A stretch of 64,000 nt of DNA, taken from assembly GCA_032209605.1 (NCBI GenBank), contig JASFXZ010000016.1:14570001-14634000 (forward strand), in the 5' to 3' direction. Made by a program: the position numbers and the translations under genes. Of this stretch, positions 35,224-48,054 are shown in pieces (positions within the stretch are counted from its first letter, which is position 1; each line of letters begins with the position of its first letter). Source of the stretch: Mactromeris polynyma. Taxonomy: Eukaryota > Mollusca > Bivalvia > Venerida > Mactridae. The notes under the pieces were generated by a model, which did no database searches, had not been told where the DNA came from, and saw only the letters and a list, made by a program, of their open reading frames with translations.

Positions 35224-35849
35224 CAGGGGCGGATCCAGCGGGGGGGTCCGGGGGGTCCGACCCCCCCTGGAATGGCTCGGACCCCCCCTGGAAAAAATAA
35301 AAAAAATGATAAACAAGCGTGATAAATCGACAGCTTTCTATAACATTAATCAATGAATAATAAATTTATCAAACATTATGTTCCATAGCATCACTTTTAT
35401 CGTTATTGTGTATCTTTCTGAATTCAATATTGCATCAATCACCCGTGTAATGAATGTGTAAGCGACTGTGCTAGGCTGTATGTCAGGTTGTTGCTACGCT
35501 GCGTAAATATTTATAGCTGACACGCAAATATTCATATAGTGACGTAGTTATTTGATGTATCAAGAATTTGCAGTGCAGTTTGGCTTTCAAGTAAAAATAG
35601 CACGTCATTCTTGTTAGCTTGATTTTTTTCCGCAATTTGTTCTTAAAAATACTAAAAAAACTTTAAAAAAAACACACACAAAACCGGATCTATATTAGTG
35701 GAGACCTCCTCGTGGTTAGAACCGGTAACGTTTGTTAAAACAGATACAAACGGCTAACATCTGCTTGAATGTGGAAAGGGATTATATTTCTGTAATTTTG
35801 TGGGCAAAAGTTGGACCCCCCCTGGAGAAAAATCCTGGATCCGCCCCTG
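35224..35849. mobile_element. hAT-like non-autonomous transposon
   Basis: Perfect 15-bp terminal inverted repeats: CAGGGGCGGATCCAG (35224-35238) and CTGGATCCGCCCCTG (35835-35849). Just inside lie matching GGGGGGTCC / GGACCCCCCC blocks. The flanks are T-rich (gctttttt and ttttttcc), so an 8-bp duplication cannot be read clearly. The 626-bp interior has no transposase. Confidence 0.85.
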
Positions 35850-36388
35850 TTTTTTCCTTTCCTTTTTAAACCACTTACTTTTCATAACATTCGTACCTTT
35901 TAACTGGTATAGTAAGTATAATTTTACTTCAATGATACTGGAGCATTGTACTCAGATTATGTAAAGTGTTATGTTTTTAATATGTTATTGTCAATCTCTT
36001 ATAGTTCCGTATGGAATGGCATTGTGCTGTTTTAAATATCAATTTACATTGCAAGTGATATTGTGTATGAGCAATGATGAGATGAAAATATAGATACTAC
36101 TACCACACCATGCTGCAAAATCTGCCTTTTAAACGTTTTATGTTTGATAATAAGAGGTTGTACTTTGCTATAAGTGTTATTGTAATGAGATATAACAATT
36201 GTGTGTATATTGAATATTTTGGCTCACAGCTGCATTGTTTTGGCTTAGATAACGACATCAACTGCCGCTTTGAAAGCAATCCTCCGATCGGCTCACAATT
36301 GGTCGTCTCCAGTTACTGAATTGTGGCGATGTCGTAACATTTTTGAGAAGATGTTTTCGATCCGATTGCTAAAGATTCCTAAGGCGTA
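35850..36388. other. no gene seen
   Basis: Non-coding. A 69-codon open stretch (36110-36319) has no recognisable domain. Confidence 0.4.
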
Positions 36389-36837
36389 CGAAGATGTCGA
36401 CGAATATTCGGATATTCGAATATTCGTTTGAACCTCTGAATATTGGAATACTGATTCGCCATTCGAATATTCGAAAAATATATATTTTCAATATACAAGC
36501 TGAATGAATGTGTATTAAATTTTAATGATTGACATTGTCACATTGAATGACATCTTACGCATTACAATAATATCTACAGGTGTTAATTGACATGTCATGT
36601 TGTATATTTGGGGACAAGAGAGATATAACACTCTGGTGATGGCACTTAGTCCCTGAAATTATTAGTTATCACAGGGATTCTTACAATTTTAGTCATCGGT
36701 TTAAAACTAAGAGTTGATAAGCATAAAGTTAAATTTCGAATTTAAAAGTATTGCTATCAAATAAGAATTTCGAATATTCGTTCGGATGGGTGACCGAATA
36801 TTCGAATACCAAAATGGCCATTCGTTGACATCCCTAA
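36389..36837. mobile_element. inverted-repeat element rich in GAATATTCG
   Basis: The left end GATGTCGACGAATATTCG and the right end, read inverted as TTAGGGATGTCAACGAATGG, form imperfect termini. Both ends carry clusters of GAATATTCG palindromes. TAGGGATGTCAACGAAT-type ends are typical of a hAT subgroup (from memory). About 450 bp, non-coding. Confidence 0.7.
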
Positions 36838-37157
36838 TAAATAGTAGTCAAATTAAAATAATGAAATATAAGCTTTAGGGCTACAGCATTGGTGAATTTA
36901 AATCTCTGCAAAACAGTTCGATTAAATTTGTGTGTCGCGAAAACACATTTCGCTAAAAAACATCTATTATAACATTTTGTCTTTATTTCTAAAATACTAT
37001 GATATCAGCAGCTATAAAACATACAATTGACTATTTTGTGAAAACTAAGTTATAATTTATGTACCAAATAAATGTTTAGAAAAGAGCCATGCCTGTCCTA
37101 CATTCATTTTGAAAACGAGATGAGCGCCGCTGTTATATTTTGAACCTCTTCTATAAG

Positions 37158-37304
37158 TGACGTCATTTACAGAAAACGTCAAGTACTGACAGTAAGCACT
37201 ATGTGTACCATAAGGCAATGCATGAAAACAAAGTGACCATATGAAGTAAATTGTGTTTCCTGCTTGCACATAGTGATATCACACGTTTACTTGCAATGAC
37301 GTCA
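37158..37304 (+). promoter_or_regulatory. two CRE sites upstream of the RING gene
   Basis: Perfect TGACGTCA octamers at 37158-37165 and 37297-37304 lie 290 and 150 bp before the RING gene start codon. CREB/ATF-family proteins bind such sites. A promoter role is inferred from position only. Confidence 0.45.
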
Positions 37305-37448
37305 CGTACAGAAGAGGTTAGAAATCCCACAGCAGCGCTCAAATTATATAACCGGATATGACGCGTCTCGCAACACGACATAAATTCCTCCATCCAGAAA
37401 ATAATCTTCGTTCACACAACCGACCTATTATTTATCGTAGTTGCAGAG

Positions 37449-40400
37449 ATGAACAGCGATCGGTTACAGCAGCAAGTGGAGTGTCCCATTTGTATGGAAC
37501 AGTTTCGAACACCAAAACAATTACCATGTCAGCATTCGTTTTGTCTTCAGTGTTTGCAGACAGTTCATGACAGCGATGGGTAATACATACTTCCCACATC
37601 TACAATATTTACCGCCATTGTTCTTAAACATTTAGATTATTGGTTGACTACATTTCAAAATCGATTGGCAGGAATTGTTCATGTGTAGCTCACGACAACA
37701 CTTGAGTAAACTGTCGCCAATGTTAATTGGATAACACGTGGCCACAGCACCGCTGTCACTCAAATGGAGAATATTCATTTACTACGACTGTGCAGAAAAG
37801 GGTAATAAGGAGTTTTATGGAGTACATGAACGTAATTGTATACCGGTAATATATGTGGTTACAGTAAAACCTCACTTAAAGATCACCTCAATAATAAAAC
37901 CATCTCAAAATTAAGAAAACATTTTCAAGTCCGTTTTCACTGATTTGCTTTTTAACCTACCTTAATATTAAGACCACCTCAATATTAAGAGCCATTTTTC
38001 AAGAGTCCCAAGGGTGGTCTTATCACTGAGGTTTAACCGTATTTGTAAATTTATTTTGTCTTCAGAGGACGACGCATTAGATGTCCCGAATGCCGACAAA
38101 GGCATCAGATTCCTGCAGATGGTATCGCAGGGCTTCCTACTTCAGTGCCTATTCAAAGATTAATTGGAGCAATGAGGGAGACCAATGTGCCAACACAGCA
38201 ACCTTCTGCTCCCCCTGTATCGGACACAACAAGAAATTATGTAATTGTATTCAAAGGTTATTCACGCTATGTCAGTATGAAGTTATCTCACGTGTTGCTA
38301 GCCAAATTACTGTTCATAAATACTCTTGCATGTACAAAGAGCAAAATGTTTGAGTATTCAGCGCAGGAAATGCATGGCTCAGCACGGCTCTAGAAATAAC
38401 GACGTCCCGGACAAATCTAATTGCCGATTCGGGCTACCAACAGTTGCGTTGGACTTAGTCGAGGACAACTCTGTTATGCATGCCAACTTAACTGTTAATC
38501 CATACCATATTCTATACTCATACAATTAGCCTTCAATATACTCTTGTCTGGGACAACTGAATTTGAAGAAAAGTTTTAGAGCCCTGGATTGAGGTCGTTG
38601 CTTTCGGAGCACTACTTTTGACACTTTCACTGTAGATGGTGTGGACACGCCTGGTAAAACAAATGAAAATGATGGCCTTAGTTTGTATTTTAATCATCTT
38701 AATAATCTACTTGTTAACCATATTAATAAATGATGGTTCTATAAGCACTTGATTGTGTCCGATAGTGAGGAGAAATCTTTGTCTGATAAAAGCCGTTGTC
38801 AAATATGTTTCATGACTGACCAAGTAATATAAAATCACATTTACGGACCCTAATAAAGGGTATCCGTTTTTTCTCAGTAGCTTAACATTTTCGCCAAAGA
38901 CTCGCCCTATAAATTCATGGAATTTGTCACAACGCTCAAATACATATGATATGATTTTGACTTGTGTATAGTGTGAAGAATTAACTCTTCATCTAAATCA
39001 GTCTTGTTTTTTGCAGGAACGAACAGAGGACCACGACGTTGTCAGGTATAATATTATATTTTTGTTTGTCTCGGGCTTTATGTCATTTCTCAACATAATT
39101 TAAGTTCTAAACGACGTTCAGTTGACCTTACCAGTGCTCCTATGTTACAAACGAGTACTAACATGTTCCCACACAAGCAACTGGCACCTTCTACACATAT
39201 ATCAAAGTACATAGGTTTTGATGCATTATCTTAAGGCCAATTGACACGGCTTCGCACAGGTTTCGAGCCCACGATCGCTAAAATAGCAGTCTAGCATTCT
39301 ACCGAGTTAGCTAACAAGACGGACATGAAAATAATATTAGAACATAATTATGTTACTGTTCATTTAATTTATTTTAGCATATCAACATAAGCATTGTAAT
39401 TGACCATTCTCACTTACAGAATATGGCCAAAGTGTTTATTGCATGTAATCCAAGTATAATGTTGTGTGACCCATATAGGATGAACTTTTTACAAACCATA
39501 TTTTTATTTAGTGCCGATAATTTTAAAAAATACAGTTGACTTGTTAATATGTATCAGCACAACTAATAATATTTTCCTTTTTCATTAAATGTCTACATGT
39601 CCTCGTTTTTTTCATTTGTAGTTGAATAATACACGGATACTAATGTAAACTATAATATTGGCTTGATCACATTAAGTATATGATGGGTAGAGACAAATAA
39701 CGGGCATTGCATATACATGTATTACATTATATATGAATTTAGTTACAAAGAAATTGGCCTGCTCATTTTCAAATGTGTAATAGCTTTATTTATGTCGTCA
39801 TCTGCAAATAACATCATTTGAATATAATTGTGTAGAACTATATCTGTCTTGGAAGAACAACAGCACTTACTAAGAGATACTCGCGCAGTTCAGGCACAAA
39901 GAAACAGGAGTAGGACGCAAGTTCGAAACCAGGATGCACCACATATCTCTAATGTTCAGGAAGTTCCGGATAATACATGGCGTATTACCTTTCGTGAGTA
40001 AACTAATATAATTTTGAGTGCGAGCTTTGGTGCAGCCTTCAAGCAGTTTTAATTCCCCGTGTTATGGGTATATGTTGAAAAATAAATGACAATATAGCGG
40101 TTAAGTGGTATATTAGTGCGCTGTTAAATCGATTTACACCAGTATTGTTCAGTTTTTACTGACAGTTTCAAGGCTGTTAATTGCTGTGTGGTTATTATTT
40201 CTAATTATAGTTAAGCACCCATTTCCGCATGTCCATTTGGCTTGATATAAAAATATACATGTGCATGTATATGTATAGTATTCATGTTCTGTTCTCCCCC
40301 TCCCCATTTCCAACCCGTGACTATTGGCTTTCTTGGTTTGTCCTGTGATGTATTACATCCTTTCAATCCATTTCCCCCTTGTTGTCGGCTTACATGCCCC

Positions 40401-43400
40401 ATGGTTGTTTTTGATAAGCAGTTAGACTATATTCCTTGCTTCCTCACTCCCATTAATGTTTGTCATTGCACTTCCTCAATCCCTAATGTTCCTTGGGATG
40501 TTTTCCTTAATCAAAATTGTCTGTCGTGTTTTAATGTGGATGTGTGCTTTAATTGTGGTACTTCCTGATCGACTTCTGAATTAAATTATGTAGTGTAAAG
40601 TTTAAAGAAGCGTCGGTAAGTTGCAATGCACTAGAAAACAAAATTACATTCAATGGTACATACAATGTTAAATCAAATAACGAAATGCATGTACATTGTG
40701 TTACATTACAGAAACTGTGAGACATGCCTACCGAAGATATCTTGGGTTCTTATTTTTGCGGAATGAAGAGCTAGGTAAGCATAATACTGTCCGAGCAGCA
40801 GTCGTCATTGTATATATAATTAAATGTATATACATATATACTGTAGATGCGAATATTGCTGCTTTTTGAACTTTGTTACAGGTCACTCTGATTATGAGGT
40901 CGTTGCGCTGTTAAGTTTTGATCATGGTTAATAGTTGTTCCGTTCTATGCCTTCCCATTCATACCCCTTTAACATAGTTATTTCATCTCCTTCATATATA
41001 GTTATTTTTTCTCCTCTCCGTTTTTATTCTTATTTGTTTAATATTATATGCCGCCCTTGCTATACTTATTTTCGAACCCTGATCGTCTATGTGGTGTAGA
41101 CTAGTTTTGTATACGTAACATTTTCACACACACAAATGATCGTTCAAAGGCGGTACTTATGTTTTCACCCAGTATTTTACTGACAGTTCCAAGGCTGTAA
41201 ATCGCTGTAAGGCTTTTATTTCCATTTATGTGTATAATGAGTGTTAAATGCCCCTTACCACAGGTGCAATTTTTTCACTTGATGTTGTGTTTTTCTTCCC
41301 CCATTTGGCCTGTTGTTCCTTTATCCGTGATGTATTCTATCCATTATTAACCCCCTCCCCTGTTTGTCCTCCTCAATTCTGCTTAGTTGTCCTATACGTT
41401 CGACCGGCCCATTCCTTGCACCCCTGTTCCCTTGCACCTCCTGCTTTGTGAAGTTCAATTATTGAGGTATGTGGGAAGTGGAATAGTCGTGTGTATATTG
41501 CGTTCCTTGTAGAAACTTATTCATTCTTGTGTCCCTTTGGGCTTTGTAACTCTTTACATTCATGTCTCCCTGTGCACTTGGTATTTTCTGTTTCACTTAA
41601 TTATATAGTGGAAACTTCAAACAAATTCTAGTCAAAAATCTACAGCTCCAATTTCGATATAATTTCAGCTGAATGTTCATTAGATGATCTTTCACCATGA
41701 TTGTTCGAATTATTTGGATTCGTCAAAAACATATGGCCACCAATGGGCGGAGTCACTTTTCCTACATGTATATAGTGGAAACGTCAGAAATATTCTTGTC
41801 AAAAACTACAGCCCTAATTTTGAAATAATTTCACCTAAATGTTCCTTAGGTAGCCCTCTACCACGAGTGTCACTTAAAACATGACTGTCAGAGGGCGGGT
41901 CACTTTCCCGATATATATACATTATTACATACCGGAAATCACATTTTTTGCGATCTATGTGAGAATCTTTTTGCACCCTGTGGCACAGGACCATATTACA
42001 AAATATAGGGCCTTTATGGTCACGTGTTACCTATTTGTATAAATATTGTCAAATCTGCAATTTACGGTACTGTCTTTTATTTCTAAATAAATATGTGAGC
42101 TTAGGTAAGAGATTATAAAAAAGCCTCTCTAAGTTCGGTTCAAAACATGAATAAAGAAGTTGAACAAAGTTTCTATACAGTCACCATAATGCAATAGCGA
42201 GTCAGAAATGACTATTAAAGCTGCACTATTGTTTGATACCAATAATTCGGGTCATCCCTATCGTATAACAACTTTCGTATTTGTCGTTATAAAATATCGT
42301 ATTTTACATTTTCAGTCAAATTGCGTATTGTGCCCGTTATGTTAATCATAACATTATCACGATTTATAGCTGGTAAGTTAGTTTTTGTGTTGATGGCATT
42401 TAGCTCTTCTTTACTATTTGTCCTTTTGACAACGTTAGCTGCAGTAGAGTTCCAAAGTTTCATATTTATCTTGTTTTATCTGTCTTTAAGATTATTTTAC
42501 TACATAAAGAAAAAAGATAAAATGTGTAGTTACAAGGTATTTGCACACATATCATTTCTACAATGTGAATATATATTTGCAACTTTTTCTACTTAGCCCA
42601 GACATTTTCGCACTACTTACATTGTAAAATGAATTAGGAACTCAACTGTGAAGTGCACAATCTCGCCAATAGCACAAGGAGACGTGCCAAAATATACATA
42701 TATATTCGAACATGCGGTTATCGAATAGTAAAATCACGAATCGGTTAATCATTCCTTTTTTATGAAAACATCTACTTTTCAATTTGGAAAAAATCTCACA
42801 TTATATCCTTAGTCACAAATCTCAATACTTTGTCTCTGAAAGGTGTGAAATCGCGGCGTTAGGGTGCAAACTCGATAATCTGTAACAGTTTAACACGTAC
42901 ATGTATGTGTTTGCTACAACATCATGAATAAAACATCATATTATTATATTGAAAAAAATGTTTTCTTAAACATAATTGAAATTTCTTTTATGAATTATGT
43001 TCATTACTTACCAGAAATAAAACACTATTAGAATTAGTGCTAACGTCAGAATATAGTCTCATAGTAAACATATACACAGCAAAATACGAAATACGTAACG
43101 AATGGTATTTTCAGTTAACGTAAATGTTTGGTGATGATAGCAGAACCGCACTGGAACAGCCATAAGCTAGCTATTTTTACTGCGCCAACCATCTTTAATG
43201 ATAATTCCCTGTAGCGTTCTCTGTAGTAACTTCCTTGTCTTTTTTTAAATTTAATTAATCAGATGAAAACTCTGATCGAAAGACTATCACGTAATGAATG
43301 ATTAATTGCATCACATTTTACGTGTGAACGAAACAGATAATCAATATGTGGCACTTGAATATACACATCTGTTCAATATAATTAACGCATTGATTAATAA

Positions 43401-44777
43401 CCTTATTAACGGCCCATTGCAAACACATTTGTCCACAGGGAGATATATGAAATTATATAGTTACAGGTATGTCTGTTTCGTAAACTAATCTTTAGTGTTT
43501 ATGCGAGTCTTTTTTAGATTTTCACTGTACGTTTTTACTGTGAACAATACGTCATGCAGGAAATTTCAGACAGTACATAAGACTTTAAAAAACAGGGGTT
43601 AACCCCTAGTGCTGATATGCCGCTAACTGTTCCAAGGCGGTTTCCCTAATGACATTGTTATTAATTATACATTTATCTTTACTTTCTGTGATCTTGGGTT
43701 GGTTGCGCGCTTTGTATGCGGTATATCTTGATCGACTTCTGCATCAAAATATATAAGATGTGTATTATGTTTTTTGTTTAAGGTGCAGTTAAACTTGGAT
43801 CTGATTGTCATGATGAATACAATGTAGCAAAGTATTCATTTGTAAAAGCTTGGTTCGAAATCTTCTTTTATGGTATACTGTCCGTTTTCTACTTCAAGAC
43901 GAACATTGAAAGGACACTAAACAACATGTTTGTACAAATATGGATGCTCATCTATGCGTTATTTACAGTTATATGGTTTTCTTTAGGTAAGTGTTAACGT
44001 ATATATTTATACAACAAACATAATATTTGATTATAAATATTTAGCTATGGTAACGAATGTTTCCGTTTTTCAAGCACAAGTTTATTTACTAGGTATGTTT
44101 CTAAATTGAAAATGTGCATGATTTTTTAAAATGTTATCAAGTTTAAGGATCGAATACAGGAATCAGTAATAATGCGCCAAAGTCAACAATATCCGCCTTA
44201 AGAATAAATTGCAGTAAAACCTCACTTGAAGACCACCTCAATAATATGAATACAATGTTCCAATTATGACGACCACAACGCAAATATCAGCTTTCAAGGG
44301 TCCTAAGGGTGGTCGTATTATTGAGGTCTGACATTATATTCTATGGGGGCGAATATTTTGATCACTGTTACTGGTTCCTGTTGTATCGAGTATGTGCAGA
44401 TTACAAAATTAACTGTGCAATCTACAAATAAGGTTTATAAAGACATGTAAATTTGTTTTAATACTAAGACGGATATTTATATCTTTTCTATTTATGTCGT
44501 TTAATGTCGGTCTACTCAGATTGATAGCGTTAATAGTGTTCGTTGTAATTAACACATGTACCAAGATTTCATCTTTGTATTTGTAGGAACAGCCTGGGCA
44601 TTTGGTAACTATGCTGAAATGAAGACAGAGTGTCCAAAGTATGTTAAAGACTGGACTTTTCATTTTATAAATTTTATTTTATTTTTAACAGGAGTGGATT
44701 GGATAGGCGTATTTATACTTGTATTTTATTCTCTTTATTGTCTTTGTGATACGGATGATGATGATAATGCATTTTGA
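37449..44777 (+). CDS. RING-finger protein with multi-pass membrane C-terminus
   Basis: Eight-exon model: 37449-37579, 38066-38256, 39017-39045, 39864-39993, 40712-40774, 42316-42372, 43783-43986 and 44587-44777, giving 331 residues. Residues 12-53 form a C3HC4 RING split by intron 1: C12, C15, C27, H29, C32, C35, C50, C53 (ECPICMEQF...CQHSFC...CPEC), of the TRIM type. A RING of this kind recruits E2 enzymes for ubiquitin transfer. A polar stretch rich in Q, R and N follows. From about residue 182 the protein is hydrophobic, with membrane segments near 182-200, 221-239, 249-269 and 296-325, and an acidic end (DTDDDDNAF). Exons 5-8 join in phase 1 with strong splice sites. Exons 2-4 are less certain: the donor AAAG|GTTATT and the small exon 3 are weak. 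No B-box is seen. A distal AATAAA lies near 45307. Likely a membrane-anchored E3 ligase, but I cannot name the family. Confidence 0.72.
37862..38039 (+). mobile_element. mariner-type MITE, copy 2
   Basis: Begins (TA)CAGTAAAACCTCA and ends with a decayed GAGGTTTAACCG. The interior shares 'accacctcaatattaag' and 'gggtggtctta' with copies 1 and 3. It lies in the first intron of the RING gene. Confidence 0.75.
39117..39323 (-). mobile_element. tRNA-derived SINE, near full length
   Basis: On the minus strand the head has an A-box-like TTAGCTAACTCGGTAGAATG (39296-39315) and a B-box-like GGGCTCGAAACC (39260-39271). The body ends in 'aggagcactggtaaggtcaa'. The body is shared with 55045-55252 and with the truncated pieces at 24472-24590 and 46745-46830. 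It sits in an intron of the RING gene. Confidence 0.7.
40135..40580 (+). repeat. interspersed repeat family R1, in RING gene intron
   Basis: Starts with 'tttttactgacagtttcaag' and ends near 'tgatcgacttctgaattaaa'. The start recurs at 41170 ('ttttactgacagttccaag') and the end at 43731 ('tgatcgacttctgcatcaaa'). The C/T-rich middle explains the 94-codon open stretch here, which is not a gene. Confidence 0.5.
41158..41600 (+). repeat. interspersed repeat family R1, second intronic copy
   Basis: Contains 'ttgtcctatacgttcgaccg' and 'ccattccttgcacccctgtt', matched at 54365-54412 ('ttgtcctttatggtcgaccagg', 'cattccgtgcgcccctgtt'), plus the 'gcgttccttgtag' edge. The 67-codon open stretch is repeat sequence. 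Confidence 0.55.
43595..43770 (+). repeat. interspersed repeat family R1, internally deleted copy
   Basis: Left motif 'taactgttccaaggcggttt' and right motif 'tgatcgacttctgcatcaaa' are present with little between them. It lies just upstream of exon 7 of the RING gene. Confidence 0.45.
44212..44333 (+). mobile_element. mariner-type MITE, copy 3 (shortened)
   Basis: Begins CAGTAAAACCTCACTTGAAG and ends near GAGGTCTGACAT. It shares 'gaccacctcaataat' and 'gggtggtcgtattattgagg' with the other copies. It is intronic in the RING gene. Confidence 0.7.
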
Positions 44778-45747
44778 AATTCCCGTTTAAATTTGATTTA
44801 AAAAAATGAATATACCGACACTCGCATGACCACATAACTGGTTATGTAACATTTGCAAGAAGAAAAATGCGAAATAAGTATACGAATTTCAATTATAGAC
44901 TTGCAATGTTTATAAACAAGTCAAAATATGTGTATGAGGAATTCTTGCCAGTTATTTTCATTAGGTAACCATCCCATCAAACCGGATACATAAGTATCAA
45001 GGACTCGTCACAGACATACACAGACATAAACAGACAAAAAAGTTGGATATTGTTTTTATGGTTTTTGATATCAATTATAGTAGACATCCTTCCCTGGTCT
45101 AACTATTGAAGTTCAGTGTGACTAATTGTGTATATAAAAAGTTAAATATTCAACGTTATGATTACATGATGACTTTAATGGCATGAACATTACTAGAAGC
45201 TTTTCTTGTGGACCACGAACCAACCAAGAAACGCACAAAGATTTACACTTTCAAAATATTGTTGTTAATATAATTAATTATTAACAAAGTACTAGGGAGA
45301 AAGTGTAATAAAATGGTAATAATCGTGTTAATGTATATTACTTTTTTATATGTGCTCATTATTGTTTATACATTTTATGCCTGAAAAAAATACCGCATTT
45401 TGTGCCCAGTTTAATGTAATCAATGTAAAAAGTATAAATCTAGATTCAGTAATACACCTCAACACTGTACGACAGAGATTGGATATAACACCTTATGTAC
45501 TTATTAGGCTTAATACTTATTTTCTGTATATGGTTCGTTCTGTAGTCTTTTGTTGTATATACTAATAAGCTATCGAAAGATCATTACTGAAAACTTAATT
45601 CGTTAGAAACGATTTTTTGCTATCTTTGAATGAGAAATAGGTGATTTTGATAATTGCTCAATACAAATGGAAGTTTTTTCATATTGTTGTGATTTGAAGT
45701 AATCTCAAATTTGATGAGTCCTTAATTTGAATTTCTTACGTTTGTCA
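44778..45747 (+). other. RING gene 3' region
   Basis: Downstream of the RING gene stop codon. A candidate AATAAA lies near 45307, so the nearer half may be 3' UTR. The rest is AT-rich and non-coding. Confidence 0.4.
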
Positions 45748-48050
45748 AACTAACAGTGAGCCGTTTCGTCAATTGAAGTGCAATTTGGATGGTTCTGGAA
45801 CTACTATGTAGCCGTTCGAAGTAACGAAGGGGTCGCACTACTTCATAAAAGGCATTTTGTAAATGCATCACATTAAGCATATATATTTTTACTTGTACAT
45901 AGAATTATAAGGATAAAAACCCTATTGATCATCTCACTGTTGCAATATAATTTATTGCAGTTGTTGAAAAGAATCATACATAGTTGAAATGTGGAGTTAT
46001 GTTTTACAATGAGCTCATACTAATACATGTATATATACATACAAATAAAACTGTATTATAATATAGGTATTTCAAAAGGTATCATTTATTAAATAATATA
46101 GTCGAGCACATTAATGCCGCAATCATAAAACAGCGCAGCACAATGAAAGGATCAGTTATTTCAGGGAAGGCCATATTCACAGGACAATGCCTCCCTACCA
46201 GGGAAACATCAGCATACAAATCGCTTATGGCTGAGGAGGTGTAAAGGCAAACATTTATGGAGATTTCTCGGGCTGATTTTCAATCATAAGGATAGTAGGA
46301 AGCGGGACAAATAGGGGGAAGAGAATCAAATAATGACAACCTACTTAAGATCAAGTTGGTTACGGACAGAAATGGGAAGAAATGGACACGAATATCATAT
46401 CAGTCTAAAGAATGATATAAAAGGAAATGGGAAATTTGATATTTCTCTATAAACATAAAGGTATATAATAAACACATATCGATTTACAGCCACGGAACTG
46501 TCAATAACAATGCTACTGGTTTAAATCGATTTAACAGATAGCTAACCTCAAACTACACCGCAAAAAATGACCACAAATGACACCACATTAAAATATAAGC
46601 CTAATTATTATCTCCCTTTAATTGAAAGCCTATTGATCGCCTCCATTCGTTTGTAAGCCTACTCTGGTGGTCTCCCTTTTATTGTGCATATCTAGTTTCT
46701 CAGGACCGGAATACAGGCTTTTAAGCCGTATCACAGTTATGTATAGCGTTCAGTTGACCTAACCAGTGCTCTTGTGTAATCAAACAGTACTAGCCTGCTT
46801 CTCAACAAGTAACTGACAAGAATGCCTCATCATTTTATAGAACATAATCTCATTTCAATATTTAAAAAACAGTTCAATTCTCCGTAGAAATAGCATCGAA
46901 TTCAGTATATTATACGTACGATACTTATTTATGGGTCTCACTTTATATTATTATTTATATATATTTGTTTTGTGTTAAAATCGAAAACTCGAGATTCACA
47001 ATGTACTTAAACATTTGAATAAGTTTTAAAACGTCCTTACTGTGTGAACCATCTACTTGAGCATTGCGCATAATAACTTACCTGCGTAAGTGTAACGTAG
47101 CTATTTTAACACTAAACCTATTACGCTTCAATTCGTTTTATGACATTCAATCTAAATATTATCGAGATCACGTGATTTTCGCTCAGTCAAAGTTGTATCA
47201 AGGAGTGGTTGGAAAAGTTAAAAAGTGTTACAAGATTTTATGTGTGATTGAAGAGTTCCATCAACACTTATCGGATATATTGGTTGGTATCATTTCATTC
47301 AATTACAGTTGTTGTTATTTACTTTCGTATCTGTTGGGTATATATTTTTGTTTTATTTGTCACTTTCATGTTCGATTATGTATTCAAAATCCACAAGTTG
47401 TAATGTGGATGTAAGTATATACTTTCCTGCTGCTTCTTACGAAACATATGGTTATAAACTGCGCACTCCGAACTATGGGTCAAGTGCAATAACAGAAGTT
47501 TTATACAATTTTAAAATAAATAAATGATATTTATTTCAAGCTTCATTTTGTTCCTATTTTATTCTTTACTCGTTATTACATCAACTTTTCCCGTTGAATA
47601 CCTCAGTGCTTTACATGACGTAATTGAGATGACGTCACCGTCATATAATATATTCACCGTTATTCCACGGTAAACCACCGAAAACCATGAAATAAATTAA
47701 TGATTTTTTTGATCGACAAACTTAATAGGGCTATTGTACGGAATCATGTTATGGCCATCGCGATCTCACCCCTTGCGGTTTAATTGACCAAGAAAAAAAA
47801 CGCGAGATTCGTTTGTTACATACTCGCATCTTTTTTTTCAAATTTATTTTAGAGTAGAGAAAATGATGCGCCGAAGTAAATGTCAAATCTCGCATTTTAT
47901 TTTCTTTATTGAAAAAATCGCTCCCGATATTTTCGTTCTTTGTTTACTTTCGTAATGAAAAGAGAAAAACAAGTTATTTCTATACAAAAGCGAACAATGT
48001 ATGCAAAATCCACATCGAGACACCGGAAATACGTACCCAAGAGTCAATAT
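45748..48050 (+). repeat. second copy of TRIM-like gene flanks, gene absent
   Basis: Positions 45748-46140 match the 3' flank 27460-27930, and 46140-48050 match the 5' flank 23867-25560 (including the CACGTG palindrome at 47169-47174 and the donor GTAAGTATAT at 47411). So a downstream flank is joined directly to an upstream flank, as in the spacer between two tandem gene copies, but neither neighbouring gene copy remains. The MITE found at the two other junctions is missing here. The match breaks off at about 48050, where LINE sequence begins. The 116-codon open stretch at 47064-47414 is frameshifted in the sister copy and is not a gene. Confidence 0.75.
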
Positions 48051-48054
48051 ATTT

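Noticed and set aside
40284..41451. Cys/Pro-rich open frames in the RING gene introns
   Set aside because: They fall in the C/T-rich interspersed repeat R1, which recurs at 54280 and 50335 in different frames.
47064..47414. 116-codon open frame that looks like a small hydrophobic protein
   Set aside because: The homologous block at 24840-25150 has frameshifts and stops in the same frame, so the frame is not conserved. It contains promoter-like and splice-donor sequence instead.
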